From Arthrinium phaeospermum (taxonomy: Eukaryota; Ascomycota; Sordariomycetes; Amphisphaeriales; Apiosporaceae), in assembly GCA_006503535.1 (NCBI GenBank), contig QYRS01000015.1:186001-250000 (forward strand): a stretch of DNA of 64,000 nucleotides, in the 5' to 3' direction. This document shows, one piece after another, positions 12,301-22,877 of the stretch. The notes below the pieces were generated by a model. The model saw only the letters and a list, made by a program, of their open reading frames with translations. It was not told the origin of the DNA and did no database searches. A program made the translations under genes and the position numbers. Positions within the stretch are counted from its first letter, which is position 1, and every line of letters starts with the position of its first letter.

Positions 12301-14513
12301 CCGTTGTCGTTCCAATAAAGGTTGGATTGCTCATGTCCGCTGTTTGCGTGCCCGACGGCCAAATGCAAACGGGTCAATGAGCGCGATGCCTGCCGTCTTC
12401 GCTTGACTCCATGTTTGTTATGCAAACATGGACATGGCATGGGCCTGCCAGAGCTTGGTCATTCTTACCGCCGGCCATCTCGGGCGCAAGCAGCTTGGGT
12501 CCCCAGTCTGCCGGTGTCTGTCTACTTTACATACTGTACCTTGGGAAAAGTCCTACAAGGCAGACGACCTATTCAACCAACACACAAAGTTCAGAAGCGA
12601 GGTCAGAGGTCTGCCTAACGTCTAGTGAGGAGGAGAAGCGATCATCATTCTTCAATCACCATGCCACTCTGGGGCCCAAATGAGATTGGTCTGGGTGGCA
12701 CCAAGTCAAGTTGGTGTGCCGTCGTATCGTTGTATCGTATCAATCAATCCGCTCCCCCAGCTTTTGCTTATCTCTGCCCCTTTTCCCCACGATCGGTCTT
12801 CATTGCCCTGCCTGCTTGCCTTATCCGGCTGGAATGCCCAAGAAGCCCAGGACATTGATTGCCATCGGCTAGCCATTGTGTGTTTCAATGCCATTGGGAA
12901 ACACCCATATCCGCCCAGATCATCAGGTAGGTTATGTGTTGTGTTGCCAGCACACAACCCCATACCCAAATACCACTTGGCTTGCATTTGATATGCCTAC
13001 CTCCTTACCTACCTACATACTCACCACTTGTAAGTACATAGTGTAGCATGCAGGGTCAAAACGGATCTTTCGCGACCACCCACACACCGCATCCGCCCAT
13101 TCTTACTTAACCTTCCCCTACCTACCCAATGGAGTATTCCGTGGGATAGGCTCCATCCAGAAATGCAATGCAGATCTGCTAAACCCCGAGCTTCGTACAA
13201 ACAGAATGGAGAATGGAGAATGGAGATGCAAGCAGCACCTCCTTTCAAAGCCCGGCTACATGCATGCAACCTGTGTCGCAGCTGGTGCGTCATCAGGCAA
13301 CAACAGCCTCGTTGACTTCGAGGCTCTGCAACGTTGAGGTAGGTACGGAAGTCAAAAAGTGCCATCGACGGGGTATCCTTCCTGTCCTGTGCATGCACCC
13401 CATTTCAGATACTGGGCGTCGTCGCGAACCAACGTCAATGCCCATTTCTGGGAAGGGGTTTTCCGAGGTAAGGAGGCTGGATCCAGGGTCATACATGTGT
13501 ATCTTCGCGGCACGAGGGGAACAATCGATGGCCGCATCGAATTAGGCTTCTGCCGTTCGTATCGTTGGATATAGGCAGACAGACACATGTGTATACTTGT
13601 ATGGTATATCACATCAGAAATGGAGCATGCGAGCTGCTGGCTGCTGGCTGCTGTGCCCCAGACAACCCGCAATATACGAAACATTGAATCGCCGTAGGAC
13701 GGGCTAGTAGTAGTAGGACTCGGATAGAATTCAGGGTGGCATGAATTCATACAACCAACGAGCCAACTACCGGGACTTGGTTTGTACATTGGACTTGACC
13801 CATTAGACCCCGGAGCTGCAGCCTACAGCCATACAGTAGTGGCAGAAACTCCACGTCTTAATGTTTCATATGCGAGGCCGCCGTCGGGCGACACAAGGTG
13901 CATCAAGCAATGCAGCCACCCTACTTGCAGAGACCCACGACAAGTCAGGGCGTGCAGCTTGCACCGCATCTGGCCACGCAACTGAGGTAGGCCTAATCAG
14001 GCCCAATTGCGAATCATAGACTCAAGGCTGCCCTCAGATCAAAGACATACTAGGTACACAGCCAATTCTTCCAAAGCGTCATTCTCCGTTATATAATGGT
14101 TATGCCATTCATCATCTATGATAGGCCAATTGCTCACTATATGTGTTACCATTCTAGACGGTGATCCGCCTCCCCCGGCCTTACTAACCACCTCGTAAGT
14201 TCTATCATGCTGTACCGGCAACATCCTCCGCTAGGCTGCTGTGCTAGGCAGAAAGGCATGGTTGAGGAGGTATGATGCCCCCGTAAGTACAACCGCAGCG
14301 AATTGGCTGTCGACCCAATCCGAGCAGGCATCAGTTCATTCATATAAAATCCTACTTCACCATTGGCCACCTTTCTCGGCATCCATGGGTGACGACGAGA
14401 GGGCCGCGGAACTGTTTGCCAGCCACATTGGCCTACCACGTAGTACGCATTAGATGCGAATAAGAACTAGGCCATCATTGGCCTGCAGAGGGTGGTTGGG
14501 TAAGTGATAGCTA
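9363..14513. other. Long intergenic region, ATG1 to ornithine aminotransferase
   Basis: About 5.1 kb with no gene I can support. It is expected to contain the ATG1 promoter and leader and the end of the aminotransferase transcript. Visible features are a purine/pyrimidine-skewed stretch near 9950-10090, a 15-G run at 11889-11903 and frequent TACCTACCTA/TACATACATA words near 11650 and 13000. The short open frames on both strands lack recognisable domains. Confidence 0.45.
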
Positions 14514-16083
14514 TCAGTTTTCCAACCCCACGTGAACCTCTTCATGTTTGGTCATTTTGGGGAGCTCCTGCAAAGCCTCGCCAATGATGCCGATCGCTTT
14601 CTGCAGCTGCGTCTCCGAGATGACCAATGGTGGTGCGAATCGGATAATGTTGCCTATAAGCATCCGCTTATCAGTACCCTTCAATAGACTTGGCAAGATT
14701 GACATATGCTTCCTCGGCACTGCCTGGCTTCGCGCCTCGGGACAGCAGCATGCGAAGAAAGGGGGCGGCTGGGTTAAGATGCAGGACTCGGTATCAAAGA
14801 GGATAACTTACCATGCGTAGGTTTGGCGAGCAGTCCCTTGTCCTTGAGCAAAAGACACAGGTCCCATGCCGAGTGACCGTTGGTCTTGGACTCATCAATG
14901 ACTACAGCATTCAGCAAGCCCTTTCCGCGGATGAGTTTGACCACTGGCGACTTGAAAGCTGCTATGCTTTCACGGAAAACATTACCGAGCTTCTCGGCCT
15001 TCTCTGTGAGTTGCTCCTCTTCCATAATCTCCAAAGCGCGGATAGAGACAGCGCAGCCAAGAGGGTTACCACCGTACGTCGAGCCGTGTGTTCCTGCCTC
15101 GACTACCAGCATGACTTCTTTGCTGCTAAGAACACAGCTTACGGGATACATGCCGCCGGAAATGGCCTTGCCCAGAGTCACCATGTCAGGCTTGATCCCT
15201 GCCCATTCAGAGCACAGCATCCGACCTGTTCGGCCGATACCGGTCTGGATCTCGTCACAAATCAGCAGAACGTTGTGCTTCTTACAGAGCTCTTGGGCTT
15301 TGCTCAGGTAGTCAGCATCAGGCACAACAACGCCAGCCTCTCCCTGTATCGGCTCAACAATGAAGGCGGCTGTTTCCTTCCCATGGGCGTCAAGAGCTTC
15401 CTCGAGGTCCTTGATATTGTTGTATCGGATGGCTTTGCCCGTTGAAGGGCAGATGGCACCGACGTTCGGTACGTAGGGTCCGTAGTTTTCTTTCGATTCG
15501 GGATCGGTGGAAAGCGTAACGGCTGTCATCTGCGCCGAGGTCAGACAGAGATCATGAAAAGAGGGTACTTATGCCGCGGGCTACTTACGGTGCGTCCGTG
15601 GAAGTTCTCTTCGACGCCGAAGACCAGTGCCTTGTCCTGCGGGACTCCCTTGACTTTGTAGGCCCATTTGCGGGCAATCTTGATGGCGGTTTCGACAGCT
15701 TCAGCACCCGTGTTCATGGGAAGAACCATGTCGTAGCCAAACATCTGCTGGACCTTCTCGGCCCATTTCGGGAACACATCGTTGTGGAAGGCGCGCGAGC
15801 TCAACGTCAGCCGGCCTGCCTGCTCAGTCAGAGCCTTTACAAGCTCCGGGTGGCAGTGGCCCTGATTCACGGCACTGTAGGCGGATAGGAAATCGATGTA
15901 GTGTTTGCCTTCAGGGTCCCAAACGTCGACGCCGGAAGCTTTGGCGAAGACCACAGGCAGGGGGTGGTAGTTATGGGCAGCAAGCTTGTGTTCCGCGTCA
16001 ATCGCACTCTTGGTGGACGAGGAGTGGTATCTGGACGAGGCGGCGGATCCATTGGTTCCGGTGCCATTCGCATGAGGCGCCAT
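14514..16083 (-). CDS. OAT: Ornithine aminotransferase
   Basis: PLP-dependent enzyme that converts ornithine plus 2-oxoglutarate to glutamate semialdehyde plus glutamate (arginine/ornithine catabolism to proline, yeast CAR2). Three exons: 15589-16083, 14812-15529 and 14514-14653, joined by introns of 59 and 158 bases. The total is 450 codons plus stop, the normal family length. Visible landmarks are [24 protein letters not shown] at the first exon edge, [12 protein letters not shown] (PLP-binding Asp near residue 257), TLGKAISGG (Schiff-base Lys near 286) and [10 protein letters not shown]. The start is the only upstream in-frame ATG before a Ser/Thr-rich N-terminus. No organelle signal is evident, consistent with a cytosolic fungal enzyme. 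Confidence 0.95.
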
Positions 16084-17337
16084 GGTTGGAGTGGGCTTCG
16101 GGGAGCGGTGGGCGGTTTAAAGAAGCAGGTAGTTGGTCCGTGAGAGGGTCTTTCAGTTGTTACGCAACAACAGAATCGAGTGCAAGAAGCAGTCGATATA
16201 GGCCAGCAGAGGAGAAGTGTCGGTCAGTACGAGACGAGGCTTCGTTTGCGGCGGAAAGAATGGTGGGAGAAGACGGGGTCAGACGATGGCGGAAGAATTG
16301 AGAGAAACTCGGAGCAAGGGGTTCATTGGGCGGCTTTATGTAATAATAACGACAGGAAAAGAGGCGGCCGAGGATGTGGAATCGCAATGCTGCTGCCACT
16401 AAACCCCTAAGTGCAAGTGGAAGCGGCGGCAGTCCAAGAATGACAGGTAAGAGGTCGAGGTCGGCGGGATAGTATGTCACATGGCCTCTCCATTACTACA
16501 TGCTTTCCATACCTTACGTATCCAAGCCATGGTCCATGGCATGGTGCTGCAAGGAGCCGACGCAAAGCGGCCAAACACTGCCACGCCGCGCGGTGGGAAT
16601 TGCAACGACGATATAGGATGCGACAGAACCGCTCTGTGCATACAAACTGCTATCGGTGGGTGGTTCTTGATCTCATTTCAGGTCTTGTAAGTTTGAGGCG
16701 AAAAAAGACCCCTCCAGGTAGACATCATAACGAACCCCTCGGCCCCTCCTTTCGATGTTCAGCTCAGTACATGGAGTTCTAAAAAAGTATCAAGCATGTA
16801 ACGTCAATCAATTCAACCAACCAGGGCTCGGACATTCTTAAGCGAACTCCAAGCTCGGTCGAGGCTGCCACTCATTACATAACAGGAGGCTCTCTAACTG
16901 GAGTCATGGCAGTCAAGTTTGGTGGAACGAAACTAATGATAGTTGCCGAGCGCCGAGTCAAAGAGTCGCCGCGACAACTCCAAGTACGTACGGATACATA
17001 CCTTACCTACATAGCAATAGGTAAGCAGATAGTAGGTAGGCAGAACCGTAGCAGAAACCGTAGAAGATTTTCAGAACGAATTGATGCACCAAGCGGTCGA
17101 ATGCATTGATGCACCCCTACTATCTTTCAGCAGCTGAACAGCTGCATCATCCCTGCTAGATTGTAGTGAGTGGTCATAACTCGAATCAGGTGCTCCCGAA
17201 CTGGTTAGCCCCAGGGTGGGTCAGCAGCATCGGTATCAAAACGTTGAAGCCAGTCAATCGCCAAGCTGTGTTCTCGTCATGTTGAGATTGACTCTGCTGT
17301 CGAGGACATTACTCACTCCATTGCAACAATTGCAGCA
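16084..17337. promoter_or_regulatory. Divergent intergenic region, OAT / GPI10
   Basis: About 1.25 kb between two divergently transcribed genes, so it should hold both promoters. I see no defined binding site. A run of T/A-poor, pyrimidine-rich sequence on the minus strand precedes the OAT start, as is common for fungal leaders. Confidence 0.4.
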
Positions 17338-19484
17338 ATGACAGCCACGGAGGATTCATCCGCTGCTGTAGCTGGCTCGACTCGAGCCTCGCCACAGGAT
17401 GTTGCACCACCGGGCGCAGCCTGTCCAGCAACGGTCAATAAGAGAACGCAGCAAGTTCGAGATGCACTCTCGATGCTGTTTGGCTTTCGCCTCCTCAATG
17501 CGCTTTGCCTCCGTACCTTCTTCCAGCCAGACGAGTACTATCAAGCATTGGAGCCAGCATGGAAGATTGCTTTTGGGCTGGACAGCGGGCCATGGATGAC
17601 CTGGGTGGGTTTCTTTGGCGACGGTCTTGTGTTGAGAGATAAGTCCAACAGCTAACGGCTGCTCAGGAGTGGCAATACTACCTGCGCTCATCTCTCCATC
17701 CAGGGCTGTTCTCGCTGGGCTACACTCTTACTGCGAGCTACATGTCTTCAATGCGCCTGTCTCCGCACTACACAGGTATTGCCTTGGTTGCAGTCCCCAA
17801 GGTCATGCAAGCCGGCATCGCAGCACTGACTGACTGGTATGCTTGGAGACTGGCCGAGAAGCTGTATGGTGGAAACAGTGCAGCCGCGTGGTCGGTTGTG
17901 GGTATACCTCTGGAATAGTCATCGCTACGTATGTTGCTAACAAATACTTGTAGCTTTTGATGAGCATTGCCAACCCGTGGGTTTGGTATGTCTCAACGAG
18001 GACGTTCTCTAATACCATGGAGGCTGCTTTGACGATCGCGGCGCTTTATTACTTCCCCTGGGACCTTCTAGGCGTTGAGAAGAAGGTCAAAGAGAAGGAT
18101 AAGCCTGCAGTGCTTGGAACCGTGGGGGCTGTCAATAGGCAAGCGACCGCCCTGGAGATACCATACTGCGACTAGGTGCTAACATATGAAACAATCCGTA
18201 GTCTTCGTCTATCAATCGTTCTTGCGGCCTTGGCGGTGATCCTCAGGCCCACCAACGCACTCATATGGGCTGTTATCGGCATCGTGGTCTTGACTGGATT
18301 TACAACAGAGGGGGAGTCACCACTGGACACTCGAACTTACTTGACCATCATCAGAGAAGTCCTGCTTTGCGGGTACGAACACCACATCAGCTGCTGTCAA
18401 AATTGTGCATACTGACCTTTCTACCAGGTCTCTGGTTCTGGGACTATCCCTGGTTGCCGACTACCAGTTGTATGGCGAATGGACGTTCCCGCCCTTTAAC
18501 TTCCTTTACTTCAATATTGGCCAGGCGCTTGCCGTCTTCTATGGACAGAACGATGGTCATTATTATCTGTCTCAAGGAATCCCGCTGTCCTTTACAACGA
18601 TTGCCCCCTTTGCCGTAATGGGCATGTTCAATACTGCTTTGGAGGGCTTCTCGGGCTCGCTGGCGACGAAGAATACCCGGAAAGCTCTGGGCTTCACAGT
18701 TACGGCCATGACCTCGGCACTCTCTTTGATATCGCACAAGGAGGTACGGTTCCTGTATCCCCTTGTACCCGTACTCCACGTCCTTGCTGCTCCTTACATT
18801 ACGTCATTTTTTACAACCATCACTGCTGGAGGAATACCCTCTTCCTCAGGCCCCATCGGTGTCAAAAGAAAGGCATTACTTATAGCCGGTCTGTTCGTCA
18901 ACCTCGTCATTGGGTCTTATCTGTCTTACTTCCATGCTGCTGCTCCAATCCAGGTGATGGATTACCTCCGCGGGGAGTTTGAGCGGCTGCATCCGGACAA
19001 TGCCACTATGGCTGAGCCCTATGGACGATACAATGCCACATCCGAGCCCCTCGAGCTATTCGCTCTGTTCCTTACGCCTTGCCATACCACCCCATGGCGC
19101 TCACACCTCGTGTACCCGGCTCTTCGGGCCCGTGAGCTGACTTGTGAGCCGCCTCTGCACACCGAGCCAGGGTCACCCGAAAGAGCGGCTTATATTGACG
19201 AAGGGTGGCGCTTTGAGAGGGACAAGATGGACTTCATGAGCAAAGAGCTATGGCCTTCGGATGGAGGCGAAGAAATGCCCAGATATATTATCGGGTTCGA
19301 GGGCATCGAGGATGCTCTGATGGAGTACTTTGGACCTGAGGGGCCGGGGGCCACGAAAGGAGTTAGGCTTTCAAAGACGTGGGCGCAGTGGAACGGCCTC
19401 TTTTCCGATGATGACAGGAAAGCAGGAGAACTTCGAGTCTGGGAGACCAACGCTTACAGTGCTGCCACCAACGGGCCAGCTTAG
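17338..19484 (+). CDS. GPI10: GPI mannosyltransferase 3 (Gpi10/PIG-B)
   Basis: ER membrane alpha-1,2-mannosyltransferase that adds the third mannose to the GPI precursor, using dolichol-phosphate-mannose (GT22 family). Five exons give 636 residues: 17338-17604, 17667-17897, 17954-18138, 18202-18372 and 18428-19484. The family signature is QPDEYYQ at residues 63-69, on a first lumenal loop after a hydrophobic segment. Further marks are [23 protein letters not shown] and [10 protein letters not shown]. Many hydrophobic segments follow, as expected for a polytopic enzyme. Intron 3 (18139-18201) has a GC donor (AG|GCAAGC) and is required to keep phase. The end of exon 2 could instead be 17894, since both choices keep phase. 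The gene is divergent from OAT and co-oriented with SEC63. It would supply GPI anchors for wall proteins such as the one at 40.5 kb. Confidence 0.93.
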
Positions 19485-20123
19485 GACGGAGGGCGCATGA
19501 CCCTACCCCCGTCAATGTGTAGCATATATGTATATATATATATATCAGATAGAAGATAGAAGATAGATAAGTATACACTTGGCTTGTATGATCTAACTGG
19601 TTGGAGTATATATTAGGTATATATAATTAGCAAGTTTGCATAGTATTTCGGGTATGTAGAGCTAGGCTTAGACGTAGTAATCTAGCACCGGTATGCTGCA
19701 CAGGTACCAGGTACCTTATGCTGTATTCACAGAGGGCCAGTAAGCTTATCGATAGGACGGCCGAGGGCCCATCAAATGGGACGTAAAAAGGTACCTGGAG
19801 TACTTATTATTAGCACCCAAGCAACCCGTAGGTCCGACCGACCAGCCCAACATTGAAGGCTGCTTGGCTAGTGCTTAGAGCCAGCTTGCCGTTTTTTGAA
19901 TGGACACGATTCAACATTTGATTTGGACTTTTGCGAGAAGGTGCCACCCTGTTTCGTGGATACGTATTGATTCTCTCCCGTGACTGTATAAACCGTTTGC
20001 GACAACTTTTTATCTGGCCACAACCTCACAAGCAATAGTCCAGCAGGACTGGGCCTTTTATCACGACTTCGCACAGCAACACCACCATCCATTGCATTGC
20101 AAAGTTGCTAAAAGCTGCCCATC
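19485..20123. other. Intergenic region GPI10 to SEC63
   Basis: About 640 bases holding the GPI10 3' end and the SEC63 promoter. There is an AT-rich stretch with TATATATATA near 19530-19545 and AGATAGAAGATAGA repeats just after it. No gene is seen. Confidence 0.4.
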
Positions 20124-22223
20124 ATGTCTTCCGACTACAGTTACGACGATGGACAGTTCTACCCATTCTTCATCTTCACTCTGTCCACCGTCATCACCCT
20201 GCCTCTGACCTACAGCCTGCTCCGGCCCTCGACAGATGCCGATGCCCTCGCCCCGCGCATCAAGACCGACTACAAACCCGAACACCATGACATTATCCAG
20301 GCACAGCGCGCCGCCCTCAAGCGCAAGCAGCGCAAGGTCAAGCGCTTCATCGCCGCCCTCATCGGCTGGGCCATCATGGGCTTCATGCTCTACCTCATCG
20401 TCACTACCCAGCGCACCGTAACCAAGACCTGGAACCCCTACGACATTCTGGGCATCTCCGAGAGCTTGAACGAGAAGCAAATCAAGTCCTTCTACAAGAA
20501 ACTGTCCGTCAAGTTCCACCCTGACAAGGCCAGGCCCGACCCGGCCAAGAACGAGACTATCGAGTCGCTGTCAGACAGATGGGTCGAGCTCACCAAGGCT
20601 TACCAGGCCCTGACCGACGAGGAGGTCCGGAACAACTGGATGATGTACGGAAACCCCGACGGCAAGCAAGGCTTCAGTATCAGCATCGCTCTCCCCAGCT
20701 TCATCGTGGCTGAAGGCAACGGCAAGTATGTCGTGCTTGTCTACGCGCTTCTTCTCGGCGTGCTGCTGCCCTACCTCGTCGGCTCCTGGTGGTATGGAAC
20801 CCAACGCATGTCTAAAGAGGGCATCTTGATCGAGAGTGCCAACAGCCTGTTCCGAGAGTACTCCGACGGCATTGACGAGGGTGGCATTGTCGCCGCTTTG
20901 AGTGCCGGCAAGGAGTACGAGGCGCAATTCAAGGGCAACAAGAGCGAGTCTGGTCTTTCCAAAATCGAATCAAAGGTAGCCCAGGAGGGTCTTGCTGGCG
21001 GTCTTTCCGGAAAGGAAAAGGAGAAGCTGGATGATATCGACAGCGGTCTTCGGAGAAAGGTGTTGGGGCTTCTTTGGGCTTATCTGGGCCGCGTGGACCT
21101 CGAAGACAAGACCCTGAATGCCGCAAAGTTTGCCGTCACCCCCATCGCACAGGCCCTGAACAATTCCTTCAATGCCATCGCCCTCGCGTACGGCAACACA
21201 GCACCGATTCTCGCTTCCTACTTTACCGGCCAAAGATTGATCCAAGCCATACCTCCCCAAGCCTCGCCTCTTTACCAGTTGCCCCATATCACACCCGCTG
21301 TTGTCCAATCCATTGACGGCGAGTCTAAAGTGCCCACTACTGTGCAGCAGTTTATGAGCCAGCCTGACGCTGAGCGACGTCGTTTGGCCGTAGGCAAGGG
21401 CCTCCTCAACGAGGACCAGTATCAAGAATTGGTCACTGTTGCACGACAACTTCCTTACTTCGGGGTAGAGAAAGCTTTCTTCAAGGTCACAGGCGAACGG
21501 GTTATTATTCCGTCATCCTTGGTAAGCTTGGTGGTCAAGGGACGGTTCGTCCCCCCTGGAAGCCAAAATGTGCCGGTGGTCAAGGAGGCAGATCTGGAGG
21601 ATCCCGATCCTGTCGAAGGTGAACTTGTCAAGGCCACTGATGATTCCGACCGCGTACTGCCTCCCCTTACGTTCGCCCCCTATTACGCCCGAAGCCACTC
21701 CCCACGCTGGCATGTATTCCTTACCGATAGCAAGCAAGGCAAGATGGCTGTTCCCCCGTTCACATTCGCCACCTTTGATAAGCCCATTTTCAAGGCCGAT
21801 GGCACTCCGACATTCGAGATGCAGACATTGAAGGCCCAGTTCGCTGCGCCTCCTGGCCCTGGCCACTACACCTTTGTTATGCACGTCATCTGCGACAGCT
21901 ACGTTGGTTTCGACGCGAAGATGGAGGTCACTCTTGTGGTTGAGGACGCCAGCAGAGCTGATGCCATGGCCGCTGAGGACGAGATCAGCGAGCCGGATGA
22001 AGGTAAGAACTCCGTCAACCACGACCCTGTTAGGTTCGAAGCTAACAAAACCCCAGATTCGCTCGCAGGTCAAATGAACGCGCTCAAGGGCGGCAGTGCG
22101 CCGGGAACCACCAAACCAAAGAAGCGGGTAGACGATTCTTCCGAGGAGGAAGAGAGTGGGACCGAGGAGGAGGTGGACGATACGAGTGAAACCAATACGG
22201 ACACTGAGGATGAGGGCTCATGA
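20124..22223 (+). CDS. SEC63: ER translocation protein Sec63
   Basis: Membrane J-protein of the Sec62/63 complex that recruits the Hsp70 Kar2/BiP to the Sec61 channel for post-translational import. Hydrophobic segments lie near residues 13-33, 76-93 and 195-215. The J domain between the second and third segments contains HPD at residues 132-134, facing the ER lumen. Two Sec63/Brl regions follow (around residues 245-620), and the tail is highly acidic with Ser/Glu runs. The frame is open throughout, but 22003-22056 is best read as a 54-base intron: GTAAGA donor, GCTAAC branch site and CCCCAG acceptor. Removing it gives 681 residues and joins DE to DSLAG. The ATG at 20124 gives the expected lumenal N-terminus before the first hydrophobic segment. 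Confidence 0.95.
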   Translation: MSSDYSYDDGQFYPFFIFTLSTVITLPLTYSLLRPSTDADALAPRIKTDYKPEHHDIIQAQRAALKRKQRKVKRFIAALIGWAIMGFMLYLIVTTQRTVTKTWNPYDILGISESLNEKQIKSFYKKLSVKFHPDKARPDPAKNETIESLSDRWVELTKAYQALTDEEVRNNWMMYGNPDGKQGFSISIALPSFIVAEGNGKYVVLVYALLLGVLLPYLVGSWWYGTQRMSKEGILIESANSLFREYSDGIDEGGIVAALSAGKEYEAQFKGNKSESGLSKIESKVAQEGLAGGLSGKEKEKLDDIDSGLRRKVLGLLWAYLGRVDLEDKTLNAAKFAVTPIAQALNNSFNAIALAYGNTAPILASYFTGQRLIQAIPPQASPLYQLPHITPAVVQSIDGESKVPTTVQQFMSQPDAERRRLAVGKGLLNEDQYQELVTVARQLPYFGVEKAFFKVTGERVIIPSSLVSLVVKGRFVPPGSQNVPVVKEADLEDPDPVEGELVKATDDSDRVLPPLTFAPYYARSHSPRWHVFLTDSKQGKMAVPPFTFATFDKPIFKADGTPTFEMQTLKAQFAAPPGPGHYTFVMHVICDSYVGFDAKMEVTLVVEDASRADAMAAEDEISEPDEGKNSVNHDPVRFEANKTPDSLAGQMNALKGGSAPGTTKPKKRVDDSSEEEESGTEEEVDDTSETNTDTEDEGS

Positions 22224-22877
22224 GCGCTCTGTACACTATTCTAGGCTGCATAAGAACGGCGTCGGCGGCGTTTCTAAACTGGATGTATCTCCAGTTCCTT
22301 CACCGGCCTCTAGTAGCAGTGCCTCCCTCGGCGGGATGTTTGGCACTCTGGAAGAGGTGAAGATTAAAATTAAGTCTTATAGTTGTTTTGACTCTAAATC
22401 TATATGCTTTTGACATGTTACTAAGATTTGCATTGCGCTGTTGACTCAAGGAATATTTTCAGGAAGAAGAAAATAAAAACTACGTGTAATGTGAAGAGGT
22501 AGCGATTCACTGCCTGTGTGCTCCGCCGCAAGATGAAATCCACGAGGCTGACTGTCGCTTCAGATATACATAGGTATATTTCGCGTCAGGGGTAACAGAA
22601 GCGATGCGTCGATAGGTAGCCTACGCATGTGCGCATATAGTTATATAGATATATATACCGAAAACCGAGCCTCGCCCCTATCTACAGGGCCCATTCCAAT
22701 CCTGTCCCACCCTTGCTTACTTAACCAATGCTATTAAACCCATCGCATTCCGAATCCCTGGATCTTCATTCTGCGGGCTGTTTGTCGCTATCAAAAAACA
22801 ACCGAATCGATCTCTCTTTTATTCCTACAACACTCGCCTCTCCCTCCTCCTTCTTTCGGGCCTGTTAGGAATCAGCA
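22224..22877. terminator. Convergent 3' intergenic region, SEC63 / DENND11-like
   Basis: Two genes converge here. The segment is AT-rich with AATAAA-like words near 22470 and TATATAGATATATATA around 22640-22655. These suit polyadenylation and termination of both transcripts. No coding sequence is seen. Confidence 0.4.
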
